From positions 948,501 to 1,012,500 of the forward strand of contig NZ_CP016447.1 in the NCBI RefSeq assembly GCF_001714725.1: a stretch of DNA of 64,000 nucleotides, written 5' to 3'. Each line of letters starts with the position of its first letter. The stretch's first letter is position 1. Below the pieces are notes generated by a model. The model saw only the letters and a program-made list of their open reading frames with translations, was not told the DNA's origin and ran no database searches. Positions 1 to 8,195 of this stretch are shown piece by piece. This DNA comes from Acidovorax sp. RAC01. GTDB lineage: Bacteria > Pseudomonadota > Gammaproteobacteria > Burkholderiales > Burkholderiaceae_C. Made by a program: the position numbers and the translations under genes.

Positions 1-1192
1 CGATCACCCATTTCTTCTGGTCGTCGGTGAGCTTGTACCAGGGCGTGTCGCGCGGGATGCCTGCCGCCTCGGCGTGGCGCATGAGGTCGTCTTGCGCCTC
101 TTTCCACGCAGGGGTCTGGATGGTCTTGATGGCACCGGCGCGCAGCGTGAGCTTGTCGTTGGGGATGACCAGGCCGTAGTCCACGCCGATCACGCGGCCA
201 AAGCCCCGGCAGCTGTCGCACGCGCCCACGGCGGAGTTGAACGAGAAGGCCGACGGAATGGGGTCGCTGTAGCGCAGATCGCTGTCAGGGCAGTGCAGGC
301 CGGTGGAGAAGCGCCAGAGTTCGGGTGCGGGCTCCGTTCGCGTTGAGCCTGTCGAAACGCTTTCCCGGCCTTCGACAGGCTCAGGCTGAACGGCCTGGGC
401 GATGACATAGACATTCAGCCGCCCCGTTCCGCGCTTGAGCGCAACTTCGATCGCCTCGATCACGCGCGCCTTCTCGGCGTTGCCCAGGCGGAAGCGGTCG
501 GCCACCACATCCAGCACTTTCACCGCCCCCACGCTCCCCACTGCGTGTGGTTCGCTGCCCCCCGAGGGGGCGCTCGCTTGCTTGGGGCGGCCCGGCGCGG
601 CGCTCGTGCGCGACCCGATGGGCCTGACCTCTTCGAGCTCGGCCTGCACCTTGGTGAAGCCACTGGCAGACAGCCATTGCTCGACCTGCTCGGCCGATGT
701 ATTGGCAGGCAGCTCGACCGGGAAGGTCAACACGATGCGGGGGTCACTGGCGGCGGCGCAGCGCGCAGCCAGCTCGGCATAGATGGTCTCGGGCGTGTCG
801 TGCCGCACGGGCTGCGCCGTCTGTTTGTCAAACAACTGGCCGGCACGCGCAAACAACAGCTTCAGGTGGTCGTTCAGCTCCGTCATCGTGCCCACGGTGG
901 ATCGGCTGGAGCGCACCGGGTTGGTCTGGTCGATGGCAATGGCCGGGGGCACGCCCTCGACCTTGTCCACCGCCGGTTTGTCCATGCGGTCGAGGAACTG
1001 GCGCGCGTAGGCGCTGAAGGTCTCCACATACCGGCGCTGGCCCTCGGCGTACAGCGTGTCAAACACCAGGCTGGATTTGCCCGAGCCGCTGGGGCCGGTC
1101 ACCACCGTGAGCTCGCCGGTGCGGATGTCCAGGTCCAGGTTCTTGAGGTTGTGCTGGCGCGCACCGCGGATACGGATCAGTCCCTGGGTCAT
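1..1192 (-). CDS. uvrA: UvrA excinuclease ATPase subunit, N-terminal part (gene continues past the left edge)
   Basis: This is the damage-recognition ATPase of nucleotide excision repair, cytoplasmic. The visible 397 residues start at an ATG on the minus strand and stay open to the window edge. The Walker A motif GPSGSGKSS is at residues 33-41, followed by YAEGQRRYVETFSAYARQF and later the zinc-finger-like GACDSCRGFGRV. The wording RYVETFSAYARQFLDRMDKP and SSRSTVGTMTELNDHLKLL fits the second UvrA type seen in beta- and gammaproteobacteria better than classical E. coli UvrA; that assignment is from memory of the family. Two interspersed DNA repeats (334-393 and about 524-606) are translated in frame inside the linker region. 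It is divergent from the binding-protein gene at 1403. Confidence 0.9.
   Translation of the reverse strand, partial: MTQGLIRIRGARQHNLKNLDLDIRTGELTVVTGPSGSGKSSLVFDTLYAEGQRRYVETFSAYARQFLDRMDKPAVDKVEGVPPAIAIDQTNPVRSSRSTVGTMTELNDHLKLLFARAGQLFDKQTAQPVRHDTPETIYAELAARCAAASDPRIVLTFPVELPANTSAEQVEQWLSASGFTKVQAELEEVRPIGSRTSAAPGRPKQASAPSGGSEPHAVGSVGAVKVLDVVADRFRLGNAEKARVIEAIEVALKRGTGRLNVYVIAQAVQPEPVEGRESVSTGSTRTEPAPELWRFSTGLHCPDSDLRYSDPIPSAFSFNSAVGACDSCRGFGRVIGVDYGLVIPNDKLTLRAGAIKTIQTPAWKEAQDDLMRHAEAAGIPRDTPWYKLTDDQKKWVI
334..393. repeat. GAGCCTGTCGAA-type inverted repeat inside uvrA
   Basis: A roughly 60-bp imperfect palindrome begins CCGTTCG and ends GCTGAACGG, with arms GAGCCTGTCGAA and TTCGACAGGCTCA. 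The same family occurs at 28617-28675. In uvrA it is read in frame as QPEPVEGRESVSTGSTRTE, so it lengthens the protein without breaking it. Repeats of this kind are common between genes in Comamonadaceae. Confidence 0.8.
524..606. repeat. PGRPKQASAPSGGSE-coding interspersed repeat inside uvrA
   Basis: A GC-rich segment contains the hairpin CCCCC-GA-GGGGG near 558-570. On the minus strand it reads in frame as PGRPKQASAPSGGSEPHAVG. I recognise this wording from many unrelated Comamonadaceae proteins, where it marks an interspersed element. Only one copy is visible in this window, so the repeat identity rests on recall. Confidence 0.6.
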
Positions 1193-1402
1193 GGAAGGCA
1201 GTCTTTTCGGGGGTAAGGCGGAAGATTCTAGGGATGCGCCGCCCGTCGCGCCGCCGTATCGCAATTGCCCCCAGAAGTCGGTGCACTGCTACTGACTGCT
1301 GCGCCAGCGCAGAACCACACGTAACGTTCGGAAACTACTGACGCGGCTGTCACCTTCGGTCGATAAACTGGTTTTGCTTTCAAAAAGATACAAGGAGACA
1401 CG

Positions 1403-2518
1403 ATGAAACCAGCCAAGAAGCTGGCCGCAATGGCGGCCCTTTTCGCTGCAGTGATGCTGCCAGCACACGCGCAGATCCTGGTCGGCCAGACCGCGGGGTT
1501 CAGCGGGCAGGTAGCCGCAGGAGTGCGCGAGACAACGGACGGCGCGCTGCTGTTTCTGGATGCGGTCAACGCCAAGGGCGGCGTCAACGGTCAGAAGGTC
1601 GAACTCGTGTCACTGGACGACAAGTTCGACCCCAAGCTGGCAGCTGAAAACGCGCGCAAGCTCATTGAAGAGCAGAGCGTGGTGGCCCTGTTTCTCACGC
1701 GCGGCACGCCGCACACGCAGGCCATCATTCCGCTGCTGGACAAGCATGGGGTCCCGCTGGTGGCGCCGTCTACCGGGGCTATCGTGCTGCACCGGCCGGT
1801 GCAAAAGTACATCTTCAACGTGCGCGCTACCTACCAGCGCGAGGCCGAAAAAGCCATGACCCACCTGGCCTCCATGGGCGTGAAGCGCATTGCGCTGGTC
1901 TCGGCCAACGACACCTTTGGCGATGACGGCATTGCCGGCGCGCTCAAGGGCCTGGCGGCCAGCAACCTGCAGCCCGTGCTGCAGGAAAAATTCGACCGCG
2001 CGAAGCCGGACTTCGCCCCCATCGTGGCCAAGGCCGCCAAGGCCGATGCGCAGGCGGTGCTGATGGTGGCATCGGGCGCAGCTGTGGTCGATGCCACCAA
2101 TGCACTGCGCCAGGCCGGCTCTGCCGCCCAGATCGTGACGCTGTCCAACAATGCCTCGAGCGGCTTCATCAAGAGCCTGGGCGCCAATGGCCGTGGCGTG
2201 ATCGTGACGCAGGTCTTCCCCAATGAACGCGCCATGACGTTCCCGCTGGTCAAGGAAGCGCAGGACCTGGCACGTGCCAAGGGGCTGGGCGAGCTGAGCC
2301 CCGCCATGCTCGAAGGCTTTGCCGGGGCCAAGGTGCTGGTCGAGGGCCTGCGCCGTGCGGGCCCCAAGCCCACGCGCGAGAAGCTGCAGGCCGCGCTGGA
2401 AACCCTGCGCAAGTTTGATCTGGGTGGGCTGGAGCTGAACTTCTCCCCCGAAGACCATACGGGGCTGGATTTCGCCGATCTTTCCATCATCGGCACGGAC
2501 GGCAAGTTCCGTCGCTGA
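1403..2518 (+). CDS. LivK-like ABC transporter substrate-binding protein, copy 1
   Basis: A periplasmic binding protein of the branched-chain amino acid (HAAT/LivK, type I fold) family, 371 aa. It has a Sec signal peptide ending AHAQ at about residue 24 and an AAGG-AGACACG ribosome site just upstream of the ATG. Family wording such as VNAKGGVNGQKVELVSLDD and RGTPHTQAIIPLL is present. The next gene is a paralogue of exactly the same length and closely similar sequence. No permease or ATPase genes lie beside it, so it either supplies a transporter encoded elsewhere or acts as an orphan sensor/receptor. The ligand is unknown. Confidence 0.9.
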   Translation: MKPAKKLAAMAALFAAVMLPAHAQILVGQTAGFSGQVAAGVRETTDGALLFLDAVNAKGGVNGQKVELVSLDDKFDPKLAAENARKLIEEQSVVALFLTRGTPHTQAIIPLLDKHGVPLVAPSTGAIVLHRPVQKYIFNVRATYQREAEKAMTHLASMGVKRIALVSANDTFGDDGIAGALKGLAASNLQPVLQEKFDRAKPDFAPIVAKAAKADAQAVLMVASGAAVVDATNALRQAGSAAQIVTLSNNASSGFIKSLGANGRGVIVTQVFPNERAMTFPLVKEAQDLARAKGLGELSPAMLEGFAGAKVLVEGLRRAGPKPTREKLQAALETLRKFDLGGLELNFSPEDHTGLDFADLSIIGTDGKFRR

Positions 2519-2795
2519 GCCCCGGCGGCGCTGCACCGGTGCAAGGGATGCCCATGCGATACGACAGTGCCACACGACCATGCCATGACGGCGCTGGCGG
2601 CATGGCAGGACGCATCGGCAATGACCTTGGAGGCGCCGCACCGGCTATGCACCGCACAGGCAGGCGCCTTCCGCCGCCACCACCGCGTGTTCATTCCGCG
2701 CGCGCCGTCGCCACATCTTTCCGGCTACGCATTTCTACAGATGCCGCGCCGTATGCCTTGCCTACACTGGCACCCCTTCCTCACACCCTACACAC

Positions 2796-3911
2796 ATGCA
2801 CGCCATCTTCAAGCTTGGGCAAGTCGCCGCAGTGGCGTCACTGACCCTGGGCATTGCCCATGCGCAGATCCTTATCGGGCAAACGGTGGGCATTACCGGC
2901 TCGGCCGCTGCCACGGTGGCCGAATCCATGCAGGGCGCAGCGCTGTACATCGATCACGTCAACGCGCGCGGCGGTGTGGGCGGGCAGAAGATCGAGGTCA
3001 TCTCGCTGGACGACAAGTTCGACCCCAAGCTGACGCTGGAAAACACGGTCACGCTCGTCGAGCAAAAGGGCGTGATTGGCCTTTTCATGACGCGCGGCAC
3101 ACCGCACACGCAGGGCATCATGCCCTTGCTGGAGCAGCATGGCGTGCCTCTGGTGGGGCCCTCGACGGGCGCCATTGCGCTGCACCAGCCGGTCAGCAAG
3201 TACATCTTCAACGTGCGCGCGCCCTACCAGCGCGAGGTGGAAAAAGCCATCACGCACCTGAACACGCTGGGCATGAGGCAGATCGGCGTGGTGCATGTGG
3301 ACGATACCTTCGGCGCAGACGGCCTGGCCGGAGCGCAGGCAGGCTTCAAGGCCAACAGCATCGAGGCGCTGTTCGTCGAGAAATTCGACCGGGCCAAGCC
3401 CGACTACAGCGCCATCGCGCCCCGCGTGGCCCAGAAGCAGCCGCAGGCGGTGATCTTCATCGGCACGGGCGCCGCGGTGGTCGATGGCATCAAGGCCCTG
3501 CGCACTGCGGGTGTCACAGGGCAGATCGTGACGCTGTCGAACAATGCGTCGGGCGGTTTTGTGAAGGCGCTGGGCAGCCAGGCCCGCGGCGTGGTGGTCA
3601 CGCAGGTGTTCCCGTCGGAGCGCTCGCTGAACTATCCGGTGATCAAGGAGGCCATGGACCTTGCGCGCGCACGCAACCAGGGCGACCTCACGCCTGCCAT
3701 GGTCGAAGGCTTCGTGAGCGCCAAAGTGCTGGTCGAGGGCATCCGGCGCGCAGGCCCCAAGCCCGACCGCGCCAGGCTGCACGCCGGCCTTGAAAGCATT
3801 CGAAAGTGGGACCTGGGCGGGATGGAGCTGAGCTACAGCGCCACCGACCACAGCGGCCTCGATTTTTCCGACCTGTCGATCATCGGCAGCGACGGGCGCT
3901 TCAGGCGCTGA
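2796..3911 (+). CDS. LivK-like ABC transporter substrate-binding protein, copy 2
   Basis: A second 371-aa periplasmic binding protein of the LivK type, with a signal peptide ending IAHAQ. It is collinear with the gene at 1403: both share SLDDKFDPKL, FLTRGTPHTQ or FMTRGTPHTQ, STGAI, KYIFNVRA and a C-terminal LDF(A/S)DLSIIG motif. This points to tandem duplication followed by divergence. The chosen ATG gives a proper signal peptide but has no good Shine-Dalgarno sequence directly upstream. It may be transcribed with copy 1 across the 277-bp gap, in which I see no gene. The ligand is unknown. Confidence 0.9.
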   Translation: MHAIFKLGQVAAVASLTLGIAHAQILIGQTVGITGSAAATVAESMQGAALYIDHVNARGGVGGQKIEVISLDDKFDPKLTLENTVTLVEQKGVIGLFMTRGTPHTQGIMPLLEQHGVPLVGPSTGAIALHQPVSKYIFNVRAPYQREVEKAITHLNTLGMRQIGVVHVDDTFGADGLAGAQAGFKANSIEALFVEKFDRAKPDYSAIAPRVAQKQPQAVIFIGTGAAVVDGIKALRTAGVTGQIVTLSNNASGGFVKALGSQARGVVVTQVFPSERSLNYPVIKEAMDLARARNQGDLTPAMVEGFVSAKVLVEGIRRAGPKPDRARLHAGLESIRKWDLGGMELSYSATDHSGLDFSDLSIIGSDGRFRR

Positions 3912-4262
3912 ACAGGCCCTGGCGCTGCCCGGCGCGTTGGGCGGGCTGATCCAGGCAATGGCTGAACAGACTGCCTGGCAAGCGTCAGGGGCAACGGCCG
4001 AACCCCACAAGCCCGTAGAGGAGCCGGCAGGGCACGGGCATGGGCGACGGCAGGGCTTGCCAGCCAGCTCCGACTGACCACCACCGAGGCGGCGCGAGAC
4101 GCAGGCAGCAGCAGCGCAAAACGCGGCGGAACGCGCCTTCCAGCGCTTGCCACGTGGGCTTGAGCCCAGACGCAACACGAAACCGGTCAACCGACCGCAG
4201 CGTGCGCGCCCCGGAGCGCGTGGCCTGCCAGAAGGAAGGCCCGTGGCGATACCGGAACGGGA
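3912..4262. other. Intergenic stretch without a recognisable gene
   Basis: About 350 bp lie between the convergent ends of the second binding-protein gene and the small membrane protein. Short open frames exist on both strands, but none has a ribosome site, a family motif or codon use that convinces me. I see no strong terminator hairpin with a T-tract here. Confidence 0.5.
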
Positions 4263-4469
4263 TTACTTGGCTTCGCTGGCGCCCGATGCGGGCGTGGCCG
4301 CAGTCGGCGCAGACGCGGGCGTGGCGGCTGCAGAGGCAGGCGCGGCAGGTGCGTGCGAGGTGTCCGTGCCGTGCTTTTCGCCGCCCATGTCCAGGTTGCT
4401 ACCACCCTTGATGATCACAAACATGGCGAGCGCGGCAAACACGACAAATCCAACAGCAATTTTCCACAT
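4263..4469 (-). CDS. Small single-span membrane protein with an Ala/Pro-rich tail
   Basis: A 68-aa protein whose first 20 residues form a hydrophobic segment (WKIAVGFVVFAALAMFVII). It is followed by a short hydrophilic stretch and a low-complexity tail rich in Ala, Pro and Thr. A GGAGAA ribosome site precedes the ATG. It is most likely anchored in the inner membrane with the tail outside, but I recognise no family. It lies downstream of the MHS transporter on the same strand but beyond a strong terminator, so it probably has its own promoter or depends on read-through. Confidence 0.65.
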   Translation of the reverse strand: MWKIAVGFVVFAALAMFVIIKGGSNLDMGGEKHGTDTSHAPAAPASAAATPASAPTAATPASGASEAK

Positions 4470-4497
4470 GGCAATTCTCCGTAATTGAGGTTCACTT

Positions 4498-4530
4498 AAA
4501 AAAAGGCCTTCCGGCGGGGAAGGCCCTTGA
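4498..4530 (-). terminator. Rho-independent terminator after the MHS transporter
   Basis: On the minus strand a GGCCTTCC/GGAAGGCC stem with a short GC-rich loop is followed by a run of seven T residues. It lies just past the transporter stop codon and is a textbook intrinsic terminator for transcription from the right. Confidence 0.85.
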
Positions 4531-4536
4531 TTAAGT

Positions 4537-4558
4537 GTCCCGGCATTGCGGCCGGGAC
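4537..4558 (-). terminator. Secondary hairpin between transporter stop and main terminator
   Basis: A perfect 8-bp stem GTCCCGGC/GCCGGGAC with a 6-nt loop stands between the transporter stop codon and the T-tract terminator. It may protect the mRNA 3' end or assist termination. It has no T-tract of its own. Confidence 0.45.
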
Positions 4559-4575
4559 GCCGGGCGGACCCGCTT

Positions 4576-6249
4576 TCAGTCGTCTGCGTAGATGTCGTTG
4601 TTCTTGGTTTCCTTGACGAACAGGAGACCGATCACGAACGTTGCACCCGCGATGACGATGGGGTACCAGAGGCCGTGGTACATGTTGCCGTTCTGGGCCA
4701 CCATCGCGAACGCAATGGTAGGCATCAGGCCACCGAACCAGCCGTTACCGATATGGTAGGGCAGCGACATCGATGTGTAGCGGATGCGGGTCGGGAACAT
4801 TTCCACCAGCATGGCGGCAATCGGGCCGTACACCATGGTCACGTAGATCACCAGGATCGTCAGGATCACGACGATCATGACCTTGTCGATCTTGGCGGGA
4901 TCAGCCTTGGTGGGGTAGCCAGCAGCCTTCAGGGCATCGGCCACTTCCTTCTTGAAGGCGGCAATGTTCTTGGTGCTTTCTTCGTCGAACTTGCTGTTCA
5001 CGACCTTGGCGGTGGGCGCAGCAATGACCTTGTCGCCGATCGTCACGGTCGATGGGCCGGCGGCAGTGGCCGTCACGTTCTCGTAGCTCACCGAGTTCTG
5101 GGCCAGGAAGCGCTTGGCGATGTCGCAGGACTTGGTGAAGTCGATTTCACGTGCCACGGGGTTGCCCTGGAACGAGCAGTCGCCAGCAGGTGCCGACACC
5201 ACGATCTTGTTCTTGGCCTGGGCAGCTGCCAGGTCAGGATTGGCGGCGTTCGTGAGCATGCTGAACAGCGGGAAGTACGTCACCACGGCCAGGGCCATGC
5301 CGGCCAGGATGATGGGCTTGCGGCCGATCTTGTCCGACAGCGTACCGAAGATCACGAAGAACGGCGTACCGATCAGCAGCGACATCGCCACCAGGATGTT
5401 GGCGGTGGCACCGTCCACACGCAGCACGCTGGTCAGGAAGAACAGCGCGTAGAACTGGCCCGAGTACCAGACCACAGCCTGACCAGCCACCAGGCCGAAC
5501 AGGGCCAGCAGCACGATCTTCATGTTCTTCCACTGGCCGAAGGCTTCGGTCAGCGGGGCCTTGGAGGTCTTGCCCTCGGCCTTCATCTTCTGGAAGGCAG
5601 GCGATTCGTTCATCGACAGGCGGATGTACACCGAGATGCCCAGCATCACGATCGACACGATGAACGGCACGCGCCAGCCCCAGTCGGCGAAGGCGGCTTC
5701 ACCGATGATGGTGCGGGTACCCAGAATCACCATCAGCGACAGGAACAGGCCCAGCGTTGCCGTGGTCTGGATCCAAGCCGTGTAGGCGCCGCGGGAGCCT
5801 TGCGGAGCGTGTTCGGCAACGTACGTGGCAGCACCGCCGTACTCACCGCCCAGGGCCAGGCCCTGCAGCATGCGCAGGATGATCAGGATGATGGGAGCCG
5901 CAACGCCGATGGTGGCGTAGTTGGGCAGGATACCGACGATGAAGGTCGACGCACCCATCAGCAAAATGGTCACCAGGAAGGTGTACTTGCGGCCGATCAT
6001 GTCACCCAGGCGGCCGAACACCAGCGCACCGAACGGACGCACGATAAAGCCCGCAGCGAAAGCCAGCAGCGCAAAGATGAAAGCAGCCTGCGGGTCCAGA
6101 CCCGAGAAGAACTGCTTGGCGATGATGGCCGCGAGCGAGCCGTACAGGTAAAAGTCGTACCACTCGAAGACGGTGCCGAGCGAAGACGCGAAGATGACCT
6201 TTCGCTCTTCGGCTGACATCGGCCGCGGTGCGGGATGGGTGTTTGCCAT
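4576..6249 (-). CDS. MFS transporter of the metabolite:H+ symporter (MHS/ProP-like) type with a large extra loop
   Basis: A 557-aa inner-membrane secondary transporter. The start (VFEWYDFYLYG) and the loop motif GRLGDMIGRK are typical of the MHS family (ProP, KgtP, ShiA), as are LRMLQGLALGGEYGGA and a second GTLSDKIGRKP. About 12 hydrophobic segments are visible. Between the tenth and eleventh there is an inserted hydrophilic domain of roughly 100 residues (about 342-445) with two cysteines and acidic/lysine-rich segments. Normal MHS members are about 430-450 aa long, so this insert explains the extra length. The substrate cannot be told. A terminator follows. Confidence 0.88.
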   Translation of the reverse strand: MANTHPAPRPMSAEERKVIFASSLGTVFEWYDFYLYGSLAAIIAKQFFSGLDPQAAFIFALLAFAAGFIVRPFGALVFGRLGDMIGRKYTFLVTILLMGASTFIVGILPNYATIGVAAPIILIILRMLQGLALGGEYGGAATYVAEHAPQGSRGAYTAWIQTTATLGLFLSLMVILGTRTIIGEAAFADWGWRVPFIVSIVMLGISVYIRLSMNESPAFQKMKAEGKTSKAPLTEAFGQWKNMKIVLLALFGLVAGQAVVWYSGQFYALFFLTSVLRVDGATANILVAMSLLIGTPFFVIFGTLSDKIGRKPIILAGMALAVVTYFPLFSMLTNAANPDLAAAQAKNKIVVSAPAGDCSFQGNPVAREIDFTKSCDIAKRFLAQNSVSYENVTATAAGPSTVTIGDKVIAAPTAKVVNSKFDEESTKNIAAFKKEVADALKAAGYPTKADPAKIDKVMIVVILTILVIYVTMVYGPIAAMLVEMFPTRIRYTSMSLPYHIGNGWFGGLMPTIAFAMVAQNGNMYHGLWYPIVIAGATFVIGLLFVKETKNNDIYADD

Positions 6250-6540
6250 GGGTGTGTCTCCTGTTGGTTATTCAGACCGCGTGACAGCGGACTGCACGCA
6301 TTCTTGGAGACGCCACTGACCACGCTCTGACGCCAAACCAACAGGAGCTTTCACCAAACTGACCGCTCTCTGACAACTTAGGGTGAAACCCGCACGCTTG
6401 CTTTCGACATGCGGGAGTTGGGCGGTTTCAGGCCTTCGGCGGGTCTGCACGGCTGACAGGTGTGCGCTGCATCGCGCAGCGATTTGTCAGCCCGAATCGG
6501 AAAAACCGTGCGTTCTGGCAACGCCGCACGGTGGGCCACA

Positions 6541-7194
6541 TCAGCCCCGCGGGGGCAGGCCCGAGCCGATCTGGCCTGCGGCCTCCCATTGGCCGCTTTC
6601 GAACCAGGGGTCGGCATCCAGGTAAGCGCGCAGCATCGGCAGGCCGTCCAGGCCCCAAAAGAGCTTTCCGTCCACCTCAAACGCGGGTACGCCAAACACC
6701 CCTGCGGCCTGGGCGGCCTCGGTGTTGGCACGCAAGAGGGCCTTGGGCGCGTCGCTCGCGGCATCCTGCCCCGGGCGGATCTGCTCGGCCAGTTCGGCAG
6801 CCAGGGCGCTCAGCCGCCCCGCGTCGAGCGCGTCGTGCCCGCCCTGCCACACATGGCGCAGCACGGCACCGGCCACAAAGCGGTTGATGTGGCCGTCATC
6901 GCTGCAAGCCAGCGACTGGCGCAGCAGAGGCAGCGGGTTGAACGGGTGGCGCGCCGGCATCTGCAGCGGCGTGCCCTCCGCATGGCCGAGCCACGTGACA
7001 TGGCGGTAGGTCCAGTCGCGCTTGGGCGCAATCCCGGCGGGCCCCGGGTTTCCATGCTGCTGCAGCAGCGCGCCCAGCAGCACGGGCTTGTAGGCCACGC
7101 TGTAGCTCAGGCCTTCGAGCACCTCGGGCAGGCGCTCGAACGCCAGCCAGGCGTAGGGCGACACAAAGTCGAGATAGAACGTGATGCGTTTCAT
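6541..7194 (-). CDS. DsbA-fold 2-hydroxychromene-2-carboxylate isomerase-like protein
   Basis: A 217-aa protein of the HCCA isomerase/kappa-class GST branch of the thioredoxin fold. The N-terminal MKRITFYLDFVSPYAWLAFE carries the Ser-Pro-Tyr that replaces the CxxC of true DsbA, and GVFGVPAFEVDGKLFWG is the typical cis-Pro region. I chose the internal ATG at 7194 because AGGAG lies just upstream and the fold begins there. Naphthalene-degrading relatives isomerise a chromene acid with glutathione, but nothing nearby suggests aromatic breakdown, so the substrate is open. It is the last gene of the minus-strand series. Confidence 0.85.
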   Translation of the reverse strand: MKRITFYLDFVSPYAWLAFERLPEVLEGLSYSVAYKPVLLGALLQQHGNPGPAGIAPKRDWTYRHVTWLGHAEGTPLQMPARHPFNPLPLLRQSLACSDDGHINRFVAGAVLRHVWQGGHDALDAGRLSALAAELAEQIRPGQDAASDAPKALLRANTEAAQAAGVFGVPAFEVDGKLFWGLDGLPMLRAYLDADPWFESGQWEAAGQIGSGLPPRG

Positions 7195-7272
7195 GGCGGA
7201 GGTCTCCTGGGGAAATTCAGTCATCGGCATCCCTGGCACCGTGCCGGGCGGGCAGGTGCCCGAGAGGCCGCG

Positions 7273-7527
7273 TCAGGCCGACGGCGTGGCGATGCCCGCA
7301 CGCACCAGCAGCTGCCGCCAGATGCCGCGTCGCAGGTCGGCATCGGCGCGGGCCCAGATGCGGATTTCGTCCAGCGTGCGAAAGCAGCCCTCGCAGTGGC
7401 TGCGGTCGGGCGACATGCGGCATACCGAAATGCAGGGTGAGGGCACCGGCTCGACAGATTCTTGGTCAAAATAGCCTTCAGCGCTTGTCTCTATTGCCTT
7501 TTTAGCTAGTAAATCGATAGCATTCAT
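7273..7527 (-). CDS. DUF1289 small cysteine-rich protein
   Basis: An 84-aa protein with the DUF1289 signature PCISVCRMSPDRSHCEGCFR followed by TLDEI; four cysteines could bind a metal. Function is unknown for the family. Its ATG overlaps the stop codon of the YbaK gene (ATGA), so the two are translationally coupled. The first 27 codons are AT-rich and unlike the rest. They contain a short repeat element (CCTTCAGCGCTTGT on the plus strand) that recurs near 30860, so the N-terminus seems to have been extended by a repeat. Confidence 0.85.
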   Translation of the reverse strand: MNAIDLLAKKAIETSAEGYFDQESVEPVPSPCISVCRMSPDRSHCEGCFRTLDEIRIWARADADLRRGIWRQLLVRAGIATPSA

Positions 7528-8030
7528 GGTGCAGGACCCTCCTGCACCACATCCACCACCGGCGCGCCGGTCAGCCGCTCCAGGTCGGACGGGTGCAGTG
7601 CAAACACGGCATGCGGGTGCCCCGCGGCGGCCCACACCACATCAAAGCGCAGCAGGTCGCGGTCGATCAGCGTGACGGGCGGTGTGGCGTGCGCCAGCGG
7701 GGCCACGCCGCCAATGGAAAACCCCGTGCGCTGCTTGACGAAGTCCGCATCTGCACGGCCCACCTTGCCCACGTGGGCCTCGACCTTTTTCTCATCCACA
7801 CGCCGGTCGCCCGAGGTGACCACCAGCACCGCGGCGTCGTCGCTCTTGCGTCGAAAGATGATGCTCTTGGCCACCTGCCCGACCAGGATGCCCAGTGCAT
7901 CGGCAGCCTGCTGCGCGGTGCGGGCTGCGTCGTCCAGCATGCGCGGCATATGGGTGTGGTTCTGCGCCTGCAGGGCTGCGGCCACGCGCTGTACGCCCTC
8001 GGGCAATGTCTTCAACTCCGCTCCGCACAT
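7524..8030 (-). CDS. YbaK/EbsC-type aminoacyl-tRNA deacylase
   Basis: A 168-aa protein of the YbaK/ProX family, which hydrolyses mischarged aminoacyl-tRNAs in trans. The family core is visible as VAKSIIFRRK, VVTSGDRRVDEKKV and the loop GFSIGGVAPLAH. The start at 8030 was chosen over upstream options because AGGAGCC lies eight bases before it and the family begins there. Substrate specificity (Cys, Ala or other) cannot be read from the sequence. It overlaps the DUF1289 gene by four bases and lies 165 bp after HMG-CoA lyase. Confidence 0.88.
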   Translation of the reverse strand: MCGAELKTLPEGVQRVAAALQAQNHTHMPRMLDDAARTAQQAADALGILVGQVAKSIIFRRKSDDAAVLVVTSGDRRVDEKKVEAHVGKVGRADADFVKQRTGFSIGGVAPLAHATPPVTLIDRDLLRFDVVWAAAGHPHAVFALHPSDLERLTGAPVVDVVQEGPAP

Positions 8031-8195
8031 TCGTTCGGCTCCTGATGGGGTGTCTGCTTGGGTAGGAATGCGATGGCCGCACCGGGGGCCCGCACACATC
8101 GGTGAGCGCGCATTGTCGTGCGGCGCGCGGGGGCATGTTGTCCGTGGGGGTGATCCACCGCAGTCCGCCCGCACGTTGACCCGTGCCCCGTGCGA

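Noticed and set aside
4147-4488. A plus-strand open frame opposite the small membrane protein
   Set aside because: The minus-strand gene has a ribosome site and a clear membrane segment; the plus-strand frame has neither.
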